28,938 nucleotides of DNA from JAKORR01 sp964608495. GTDB lineage: Bacteria > Armatimonadota > Zipacnadia > Zipacnadales > FEN-943. This document shows, in pieces, positions 9,101-15,700 of the stretch. The stretch's first letter is position 1, and every line of letters starts with the position of its first letter. Location of the stretch: the NCBI GenBank assembly GCA_964608495.1, contig CAZSOQ010000037.1, positions 1 through 28,938 on the forward strand, written 5' to 3'. Below the pieces are notes generated by a model that was not told the origin of the DNA, made no database searches, and worked only from the letters and a program-made list of their open reading frames with translations. A program made the translations under genes and the position numbers.

Positions 9101-9922
9101 CGCTCGAGCTGGAACCGCGAGACCATGGACCGCGACCCGGCCATGGAGGAGTGGGTGGGTGACTACTACCGGCGCTTCTACCGAATGACCCTCGAGGCCG
9201 CGGCCAACGGCACGGTCTGCTGGTACTGGCCGGGCTGCTTCCGCTACGGCGAGAACAGCGACTACGGTGTCAGCAACGCGGACGGCACCTGGCGGCCCAA
9301 CAGCCACGCCATCGCCGAGTGGGCCGAGAGGATCACGACGCCCCGCGAGCGCCCGCCCGTGGACGAGTGGATAGTCGTGGACCGCGACGCGCACGTGGGC
9401 GGCATCGTGCGCGTCTACGAGGCCGTCCAGGAGCGCTATTGGAAGCTCGTCGAGGAGGGCGAGAACCCCGGCCTGAGGACCGACGGTTACGGCTTGGACT
9501 CTGCGACGGCTCCGCGCAGGGCCGTGGGGAACGTGCCCTACCGGCCCGGCCGCAACCCGCACAAGTACCTCAACGCCGAGTTCGACGTGGTCGGGATCCT
9601 CAACGCGGGCGGCGAGTGGGAGGAGGTGACCGACGGCGCCGAGGTGCGTGTCAACAGGGGAGAGGAAGTGCGCATCCGGGCGGCGGTGGGCAACCTGGCG
9701 GACGCGACGTGGCTTGCCCGCGCCGGCGACGGTCAGGTGGGCCTGAGCGCCGGGGACGTCTTCCTGCCGGTGGTCGAGGACGTGCCCTTCATGGGCACGG
9801 CTCCGATCGAGGGCGTGCTGATCGAGACGGCGGCCGGGCGAGCCGAGGTCACGCTCGAGATGCGCGCCCTGCCGGACATCTCCTTCGGGCAGAAGCTGCG
9901 CCTTACCGTGATCGCCGAGTAG
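6161..9922 (+). CDS. Secreted multidomain clan GH-A glycoside hydrolase (GH5/GH42-like barrel) with GATase1-like and CBM-like modules
   Basis: 1253 residues from ATG 6161. The frame is open further upstream, but only this start (or the adjacent ATG 6164) gives a signal peptide, MMTRFASGLLLGAFLTLGLG with AAAAE at the cut. Domains: N-terminal beta-sandwich (about 25-130); GATase1-like Rossmann module (about 140-270, AQGGDLIALGAP near 228); CBM-like jelly roll (about 275-450, ILFDFETG); mixed region with a second Rossmann-like end and an Ig-like strand set (to about 690); TIM barrel from FYLHGRPWYAHGVNY. The barrel shows YDLAWEPHWGNHD with candidate acid/base E816 and PVMWAEFGRSSWN with candidate nucleophile E978, the spacing expected of a retaining clan GH-A enzyme. 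The segment WIAERYGSVEEAEADWG resembles GH42/GH5-type barrels. A C-terminal sandwich (about 1150-1253) ends the protein. It diverges from the DUF4038-type gene. Family number and substrate cannot be set by eye. Confidence 0.85.
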   Translation: MMTRFASGLLLGAFLTLGLGAAAAEKITTTITGLPYEVVEKSRLSLTVQHDVAADLGQVRLHVELKNPGNIVLAGQTADVSGKGAREFTFDVPSRADESEIRFAVWYGEVWTAALVPIIHTEPVAILSAEQARELAAREADGQRWCDAMNARIPEGGAVALLMDDFPGFDRELADRVKAALEARGLTVLPLSGEEVANPTILAPANLHTLILTSSAVFPLDATRALERFLAQGGDLIALGAPAFREPVRKVAGRWMGEAEVRQALRGQQPQRILFDFETGAPEDWTYGSHAASPADWDFADGGAAGTGHALHCVVPDFRNWNTLGAPDFGPPPSPDQSLTCLWARGGPQTTSLALEWVEQDGSRWIATIPLTTDWQYYVLTPGEFKYWQDNPSQGRGGADDHVRLDNAAKFTVGLATTHTRLDAGRHEFWVDQIGVASSPLGEAGVPSSFDLAPIEMLTPTYKFHRVASAARLQVSDKQCLLSPADLPVPQGLMSVQPRPQGTGYNKDRKWRWIPLLEAFDDKGEVCGTPACLVINRTGRFSRACVASFALPQSAYADPRVLDLVATLAARLRDGFFLFEGGAEHYAYFADDEQVTLGARTLSLTDRPDPPCSVELTVHSEAGVEFEQTVPVADGRAQCRWSPGGLKHDTYQVTCALLDAEGKQLDVLSHPVVVWRAPAKPDYLQVRDGDFYLHGRPWYAHGVNYMPSSEVGIEDGEYFEFWMDKQPYDPVVIERDLTRIKAMGMNMVSIFCYYRSLDSRNLLDILERCRRHGLMVNLSLRPGTGLDFRWDEMRALIETYRLAQNDTIFAYDLAWEPHWGNHDRRKPYDQAWEQWIAERYGSVEEAEADWGVPVPREDGKVTNPLDAQLSQDGPHRVMVAAYWRFLDDLLAHAYGRANWLVKTVDPYHLTSFRMSSAGDPTHGPEWLGYDFRGLARSVDIMEPEGYGRTGDWDRVKAGRFTVDYARCMAPGRPVMWAEFGRSSWNRETMDRDPAMEEWVGDYYRRFYRMTLEAAANGTVCWYWPGCFRYGENSDYGVSNADGTWRPNSHAIAEWAERITTPRERPPVDEWIVVDRDAHVGGIVRVYEAVQERYWKLVEEGENPGLRTDGYGLDSATAPRRAVGNVPYRPGRNPHKYLNAEFDVVGILNAGGEWEEVTDGAEVRVNRGEEVRIRAAVGNLADATWLARAGDGQVGLSAGDVFLPVVEDVPFMGTAPIEGVLIETAAGRAEVTLEMRALPDISFGQKLRLTVIAE

Positions 9923-9965
9923 CGGCTTGCCGTCGCCCACCCACCGCCACGGGATCACCCCTGCG

Positions 9966-10075
9966 GGAGCCCTGGCGCGGTCTCTTGGCGCTTTGTCGGA
10001 AGCCTGGTGTGGCACCGCGCCCTTTGTAAGAGGCCTGGTGCGCTGTCTGTGCCCTCTGTGTGAGGCGTGGCGCGG
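9966..10075 (+). repeat. Degenerate tandem repeat, four copies at 31-32-base period
   Basis: The cores are GGAGCCCTGGCGCGG (9966), GGAAGCCTGGTGTGG (9998), AGAGGCCTGGTGCGC (10029) and TGAGGCGTGGCGCGG (10061). Copies two to four are also preceded by a shared (C)TTTGT or TCTGT element at 9992, 10023 and 10055. The period of 32, 31 and 32 bases is regular, but the copies share only about 60-75% of bases, so this is an old tandem array and not a CRISPR. Confidence 0.6.
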
Positions 10076-10149
10076 TCCACGCACCAGGGCGGCCTTAGAG
10101 ACTGCTCTGCTGTTGACGAGGCCGGAGGGATGTTCCCTGGTGTCGCGGG

Positions 10150-10192
10150 GAGTTGGCCTGGAGCTGGCTCCAGTCCACCTCCAGGCCAACTC
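10150..10192. repeat. 14-bp perfect inverted repeat with a competing inner hairpin
   Basis: The arms 10150-10163 and 10179-10192 are perfectly complementary around a 15-base loop. A mutually exclusive 7-bp hairpin (CTGGAGC, TG, GCTCCAG at 10158-10173) uses the right half of the left arm. There is no T tract on either strand. It may be a transcription-end structure shared by the two convergent genes, or part of a mobile palindromic repeat. Confidence 0.65.
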
Positions 10193-10241
10193 GGGGCAGA
10201 GAGCGCCGCCTCGCCCCCACAGAGACCCCGGCGCATCCTAG

Positions 10242-10261
10242 CCGCGGGCTTCAGCCCGCGG
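10242..10261. repeat. REP-like palindrome (CCGCGGGC-TTCA-GCCCGCGG)
   Basis: A perfect 8-bp stem flanks a TTCA loop. Palindromes with this 'gcgggcttcagcccgc' core occur in many copies between genes in several GC-rich bacterial groups, so this is probably one copy of a dispersed REP-like element. That is recalled general knowledge, not a search result. Confidence 0.55.
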
Positions 10262-10323
10262 TGGTGGCACGTGGTGGTCGGTCCCCGCGGAGGGGCCGCA
10301 TGGGGAGGGCGATCCCGTAGGCC

Positions 10324-10368
10324 CGCGAGGGCCGGAGGGAGCGCCGGGGTCCCCATCCGGCCCGCGCG
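10324..10368. terminator. Large imperfect hairpin between convergent genes
   Basis: An 8-bp perfect stem (GGGCCGGA 10329-10336 with TCCGGCCC 10356-10363) extends, after one A-G mismatch, by four more pairs (10324-10327 with 10365-10368). It lies 41 bases beyond the stop of the minus-strand gene 10409-12541 and could end its transcript. No T tract follows. Confidence 0.4.
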
Positions 10369-10408
10369 CTGCGCTTGGCCACGCCCTGCACGCCCGTCGC
10401 CCAAGGGC

Positions 10409-12541
10409 CTACCCGTCAGCGCCCATCGCGGCCAGCGCGGCCCCCAGTTCCGCGACCGCCTTGCCTTCCAGCTCCCGCGCCTGGCTCAGCGCCTCGATCT
10501 CCCCCTGTCGAGCGGCCTCGGACCAGTCCTGCTCGGCTTCGGCCTTCCTCTTCTCCCCCAGCAGAGCGTCGAGGACCTTCACCTCTTCGTCGTACAGCCC
10601 TGCGGCTCGCCCAAGGGCCTCGCGCGCCTCGCCGTCCACGACCGTCGCCCAGTCCCTCAGAAACTGCACGCCCGCCGCGCGTGCGTCGCGCAGCGTCGTC
10701 CACACCCACGGATCCAGTCCTACCAGGCCCTTCCGGGCGTCGTCGGACAGCCCCTCGAAGCCTCCCAGGTCCCCGATCCACGCCCCGAACGCCGCGTCGC
10801 CATACCAGTACTCCCGCCCCGGCAGCCCTCCGTCGTGTCTCTCACGCCGCCAGTGCTCGACGGCCATCCTCAAGGCCGCTGCGAGGGCTTCCCGCAGCGG
10901 CGGCGGCTCGGTGTACTCACCGAGGTAGGTCTGCAACGGCCCCAGGTCCTCCACGGCCACTCGCGCGGGCATCTCCTCCGCCATGTAGTCGCTCACCAGC
11001 AGCGTCCTCCCGCCGTCCTCGTAGCCACAGACCAGGGCCATGTTGTAGTGGGCCGGGTAGCTCAGCACGGGCTTGCCGGCGTCCAGGTCCGCCACGATCC
11101 GCTCTCGCAGGGCCTCGTTGTCCCGACCCTCTGCCTCGACCCACTCGGATGGCAGCTCCCAGCCGGTCAGCGCAGCGAGGGCCTGGTGCTCATCGGGCAT
11201 CTCGCCCACCGCCGCCGAGGGGCACCACCTGGTCTTCGCCTGCTCGTTGGCCCATCGCACGCGGAAGGCCAGCCCGGACAGCCCCATCAGGTCGGTGTAG
11301 GTGTAGGGGTGCTCGGTGACCGAAAGGGCCGCCGCCAGGGCCCCCACGAAGGTGCAGTCCCGGCCTTGCTCCCAGGCCAGCTTCTGCGGGCCCTTCATCC
11401 CTAGCGACAGCCGTCCCTCACCCCGCTCGATCCCGGCGGGGCTCTTCGCCCGTGCCGCGCGCTCGGGCGCCACGGCTTCGAGGCCGCGGGCGATCATCTC
11501 GATCCCCCGGGCGTAGCTGTCGCGGGCCTCCGTGAGCAGCTCCACGGCCCTGGCGCCCTTCGCCGGGTCGGGTTCCTTCCAGCCTTCCCAGCACTCGAAG
11601 ACCTCCGCATGGAGCTCGTCCAGGGCGTCCGCCTCGGCGGCGAAATGCTCCGCGGCCCGCTCGAAGCGGTTCCGCGTCTCGGGATACCTGAGGGCCAGTT
11701 CGCGCATGAACTCCGACGCGGCCCCGTGCGTGCTGTGGTATACGCCCAGGGGGTACCGGTCGCTGAGACCGTCCGGGACCCTCCTCGGGTCCGTGCGGAA
11801 CCGGGCGATCCAGGCGTCGTAGCAGCCCAGGCCCTCCCGAAACCGCCACGGGAGCTCGCCATCCCCGAGCTCCGCCACGAACCGGTCCCTGGGCGAGTGC
11901 GCGTGGCGCACGGCCTCCTCCAGAGCCGCCAGCTCCGCCTCGCGGGCCTCGAACTCCCCGGTCTTCTCGCCCACCAGTATGGCCCCGAGCGCCGGGCAGA
12001 CGTCGCAGGTGCCCGCCCGCTTCTCATCGGCCCTGGCGTATTCCTCGATCCCTGCGTAGGACCCGCGCCCCAGGAACTGGTGCTTCTCGTCATCGAATCC
12101 GCACACCACGTCCCATTCCGCCGTGGTGAAGGCGTGCCACACGATGGCTGGTCGCCCGGCCCGAATCTCGTCCTTCACCCGGGCCACCACCGCCAGCGTC
12201 TCCTTTTCCACGTCCATGCCCTCGCCGTACAGCGGCAGGTGCACGGCCTCGTAGCCGAACAGGCGCGCGAGGTCCTGGGTCTCCATGGCCGCGCTGCAGG
12301 TCGGCGCGCAGGGACAGGGGCCCGCGATGCGGAAGGCCGCTCCCGAGATCCCCTGCACATATGCCGGCGAATAGCCCTCCCCGCGGTAGGAGAGCACCAC
12401 GCGCACGCACTCGAACAAGGGGTCCACCACGCGGTACTGGTCCACGCCGTCGAGCACCACGCTCTCACCTCCAGCCTGCGCTCCCGCCAGGGGCGTCAGC
12501 CACAGCAGCAGGGCGAGGAGAGCCAGCCGTCGAGCGGCCAT
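10409..12541 (-). CDS. Secreted protein with two tandem papain/C39-like (BtrH_N-like) domains
   Basis: 710 residues from ATG 12541; the signal peptide reads MAARRLALLALLLWLTPLAG with a cut near AGAQA. The start is supported by GGGAGG nine bases upstream; the longer open frame to 12787 has no such site and is low-complexity. Two halves are related. Half 1 (about 28-160) has FECVRVVLSYRG with C45, GISGAAFRI, then IVWHAFTTAEWDVVCGFD with H136. Half 2 (about 380-530) has RDCTFVGALAAALS with C396, GLSGLAFRV, then YPAHYNMALVCGYE with H498. The shared order Cys, xLSGxAFR, His, VCGYx is that of C39-like/BtrH N-terminal folds, which may be peptidases, acyltransferases or inactive binders. A Cys cluster (C76, C78, C82) and GTCDVCP add possible disulphides or a metal site. 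The C-terminus (about 620-710) is charged and helical, likely coiled coil. No close family is recognised. Confidence 0.75.
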   Translation of the reverse strand: MAARRLALLALLLWLTPLAGAQAGGESVVLDGVDQYRVVDPLFECVRVVLSYRGEGYSPAYVQGISGAAFRIAGPCPCAPTCSAAMETQDLARLFGYEAVHLPLYGEGMDVEKETLAVVARVKDEIRAGRPAIVWHAFTTAEWDVVCGFDDEKHQFLGRGSYAGIEEYARADEKRAGTCDVCPALGAILVGEKTGEFEAREAELAALEEAVRHAHSPRDRFVAELGDGELPWRFREGLGCYDAWIARFRTDPRRVPDGLSDRYPLGVYHSTHGAASEFMRELALRYPETRNRFERAAEHFAAEADALDELHAEVFECWEGWKEPDPAKGARAVELLTEARDSYARGIEMIARGLEAVAPERAARAKSPAGIERGEGRLSLGMKGPQKLAWEQGRDCTFVGALAAALSVTEHPYTYTDLMGLSGLAFRVRWANEQAKTRWCPSAAVGEMPDEHQALAALTGWELPSEWVEAEGRDNEALRERIVADLDAGKPVLSYPAHYNMALVCGYEDGGRTLLVSDYMAEEMPARVAVEDLGPLQTYLGEYTEPPPLREALAAALRMAVEHWRRERHDGGLPGREYWYGDAAFGAWIGDLGGFEGLSDDARKGLVGLDPWVWTTLRDARAAGVQFLRDWATVVDGEAREALGRAAGLYDEEVKVLDALLGEKRKAEAEQDWSEAARQGEIEALSQARELEGKAVAELGAALAAMGADG

Positions 12542-12771
12542 TGCCCCATGCCTCCCTTCTGGCGTGCCGGTCCGGCCGCCGCGCCCTGGCGGCGGAACCT
12601 GGGCGTCGCGGCACTGCTTCCCTACGCGAGCCGGACCACCTGCGCGCTGTCGCCCGCCCCCCCCAGCCTGGGCGCCCCCAGGTGCGGCGCGGCCCTTCCT
12701 CGCACCAACAGAGGATTCCGCCCGGGACGGGGGGAATCCGGGCCCAATCAGCATCGTCGGTGGTGAACCCC
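12542..12771. other. Divergent intergenic region with two small inverted repeats
   Basis: This 230-base space separates the start of the duplicated Cys-His protein (minus) and the GH2 enzyme (plus). It holds a 6-bp hairpin CCTGGG-CGCC-CCCAGG at 12667-12682 and a 7-bp inverted repeat GGATTCC/GGAATCC at 12713-12739 with arms 20 bases centre to centre. I see no convincing -10/-35 pair on either strand. GGGAGG at 12551-12556 on the minus strand serves the Cys-His gene; the GH2 start has only a weak GGTGGTGA. Confidence 0.55.
12713..12739. promoter_or_regulatory. Candidate operator: inverted repeat GGATTCC-N13-GGAATCC
   Basis: The perfect 7-bp arms are spaced two helical turns apart, about 32 bases before the GH2 ATG at 12772. 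This layout suits a dimeric regulator; no regulator gene is in the window. It could equally form a leader hairpin. Evidence is the palindrome alone. Confidence 0.3.
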
Positions 12772-15700
12772 ATGAGACGTCCGGCATCCCTGGGTCCGGT
12801 GCTCCTGGTCTCGGCCCTGGTCTGCGCGCCGCTTGCCCTTTCGGCCCCCACGACTTCCCTGGACCTGGGGGGCACTTGGCTGAGCCTTGGCCTCACCGCC
12901 CCGGACTTCCCCTCGCCCGACGCTGAGGGCTGGACCGAGGTGGACGTGATCGCCCCGGTCGCCACACGCCCCTGGGTGTGCCAGAGGCGGAGCTTCGAGA
13001 TTCCCGCCTCCCTCGCGGGACAGCGGCTCTTCCTGCGCTTCGAGGGCGTGAAGTACACGGCCACGGTGCGGTGCAACGGCCAGGAAGTGGGCCGTCACAT
13101 GGGCGGCTACGAGCCCTTCGAGTGCGAGATCACGCGCGTCGCGAAGGTCGGCGCCCAGAACACCGTCGAGGTCCTCGCGGGAAGCTGGCATCAGCTCTGC
13201 GCTGACCCCGAGGCCGTCGCCGAGCTCGGCCTCGGCCGCGACGGCATCGAGGCCGCCCGCGACCAGATCCTCTATCCCATCGGCTCGCACAGCACCATGG
13301 GCATCTGGGCACCGGTCTCCCTCGAGGCGCGCGCCGAGGTTTACATCGAGGATGTCTACATCGTCCCGTCCTTCCGCAAGCGCACCCTCACCGTCGAGAC
13401 GAGGGTCAGGAACCTGTCGCCCCAGAACGCCCGCTTCTCCCTGCGCCAGCAGGTCCTGCGCGACGCCAAGAGCCTGCTGGCCCTGCCCGAGCGCGCGGGC
13501 GAGGTAGCCGCGGGCGACGCCGCCGTCCTCCGCTGCGAGGCGAAGTGGGACGATCCGCCCCTGTGGTGGCCCCACGATCCCGTGCTGCTGCAGTTCCAGT
13601 GCGACCTGCAGAGGGAGGGCGGCCTCGCCGACCGCAAGACCGAGAGCTTCGGCTTCCGCGAGCTGTGGACCGACGGCCCGCTCTTCGTCCTCAACGGCGT
13701 CCCCATGCACATGCTCGCCAGCGCCACCCACCCGCTCGGCTACACGCGCGAGATCGCCGAGCGCACCTACCAGTACTGCCGCGAGGGCAACGTCAACGCC
13801 TTCCGCCTCCACGCCCAGCCCTGGGGCAAGGCCTGGTACGACGTGGCCGACGAGACCGGCATGTTGATCATGCACGAGAGCGCCGTATGGTGCTTCGTCA
13901 ACTCCTACGCCCTGGGCGACGAGCGCTTCTGGCGGAACTACGCCGACCACGTGCGGGCGCAGATCAAGCTTCACCGCAACCGCCCCAGCCTTTACGCCTG
14001 GAGCCTCGAGAACGAGGTGTTGCACTGCGGAGGCTCGCGCGTGCCCGAGACCGAGGAGCGGCTCGCCCAAATGGCGGCCGTGGCCCGCGAGGTGGACTCC
14101 TCGCGCCTCATCAACTACGACGGCGACGAGGACCCGGGCGGCGCCGCCGACATCATCAACCTGCACTACCCGCACGAGTTCCCTGCCAACCGCCTGTACC
14201 CCAACACCTGCTGGTGGCTCGATACACCCACGGCGGTCACGGGCTGGCCGCGCCGCGAGTGGCTCTGGAGCCGCCGCAAGCCCCTCTACATCGGCGAGTA
14301 CCTCTGGGAGCCTTCCAACACGCCCGATCCCTATTCGCTCTTCCACGGCGATGAGGCCTACACGGACCTCGACGGCTACCGCGAGGCCGCCAAGGCCGCG
14401 GCCTACCGGTACCAGATGGAGGGCTACCGCGCCCAGGGCATGAGTGGCGGGTGTCCCTGGAACATCTTCGCCCCCGAGCCCGACAACGCCATGTACCGCG
14501 CCTCGACCCTGGCCTATCGCCCTCAGTGCGCCATCATCAGGGAGTGGGACACGGCCTTCTACCCCGGGCAGACGGTCGAGCGCAGCATCACCTTCATCAA
14601 CGACGTGCTGCGTCCCGCCAAGCTCAAGGCCTCGTGCTTCTGCTCGCTCGGCGGGCGCGAATCCTCGCGCGTCGAGAAGCTGCTGGAGATGGCCCCGGCC
14701 GAGATTCGGCACGAGCCCCTCCGCCTGACCGTGCCCGAGGCGCCCGAGCGCACAGCCTTCGACATGGTCTTCACCCTCGAGGAGGGCGGCCGCGAGGTGT
14801 TCCGTGAGGTGAGGCCCTGCTGGGCGGTACCGGCCGAGCCCGCGCCCACGGCCGACTTCTCCGGCCTGTGCGTCTACGACCCCGACGGCGGGCTCACGCC
14901 GATCCTCGCCAAGCTCGGCCTTCCCGCCACCGCCGTGAAGGGCCTCACCGACCTTCCCGCCGCGGCCCGGTGTCTGGTCATCGGCGAGAAGGCCTTCCAG
15001 GCCCCGGGCGACGCCGGCGAGACCGTGATCGGCGCCGTGGACGACGGCCTGGAGGCCGTGGCGGCCTTGCTCAACCGCGGCGGGCGTGTGGTCGTCCTCG
15101 CCCAGCAGTACTTCGCCGCCTGGCTGCCTGCCTCCCTGATGGACGACGGGAGCACTCTCGCCTTCCTTCGCCGTCCGATCCACCCGCTGGTGGCCGGGGC
15201 CGAACCGGGCGACTTCAGCCTTTGGGGCCCCGATCACCTCGTCAGCCACAGGGACATCGTGCGTCCCGAGCGCGGGCCGGCGAGGGTCATCGTGGACGCC
15301 GGCGGCGCCGGTCTGGACCGCGTGCTGCTCATGGAAGTCCCGGCCGGCCCGGGCGCCTACGTCTTCTGTCAGCTCCCGGTGGTCGAGAAGTACGGCCGGA
15401 CGCCCCTGGCGCGACGCACGCTGCACCGTCTGCTGGCCTATGGCGTGGGCCTTCCGTCCGCCGCGCCCCGGCCTCTGGCTGTCCTCGCGGAGGACGGCAA
15501 GCTCCCCGGCCTGCTCAAGGCCTTCGGCGTGACCGTCGCCGAAGACGGCGCGGCCTGGGCCGACCTGGCCGCGCTGCTCGTCCAGGGCGACCATCCGGCG
15601 GCCCTCCGCCAGAAGGACGCCCTCGCCCGCTGGGTTGAGTCCGGGGGCCTGGTATGGCTGCACGGCCCCAGCGCGCAGTACCTCGAGGCTCTGGGCCTGG

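Larger units (their letters stand above)
9923..10408. other. 486-base non-coding gap between convergent genes, rich in repeats and hairpins
   Basis: No convincing gene lies here; the open frames on both strands lack ribosome binding sites and protein-like composition. The gap holds, in order, a four-copy degenerate tandem repeat (9966-10075), a 14-bp inverted repeat with an alternative internal fold (10150-10192), an 8-bp palindromic element with TTCA loop (10242-10261) and a larger imperfect hairpin (10324-10368). A short direct repeat, GTGGTGGCACGTGGTGGTC, spans 10261-10279. It is nearly five times longer than the next-longest same-type gap (plus gene meeting minus gene) in the window that is fully visible, at 16849-17017. 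Confidence 0.7.

Noticed and set aside
9966..10075. Considered as a CRISPR array
   Set aside because: The period of about 32 bases leaves no room for separate repeat and spacer, the copies are degenerate, and no cas gene is present.
9927..10241. Short open frame in the non-coding gap, with an apparent 11-residue repeat
   Set aside because: The repeat follows from the 31-32-base DNA array and the period is not a multiple of three throughout. There is no ribosome binding site, and the composition is not protein-like.
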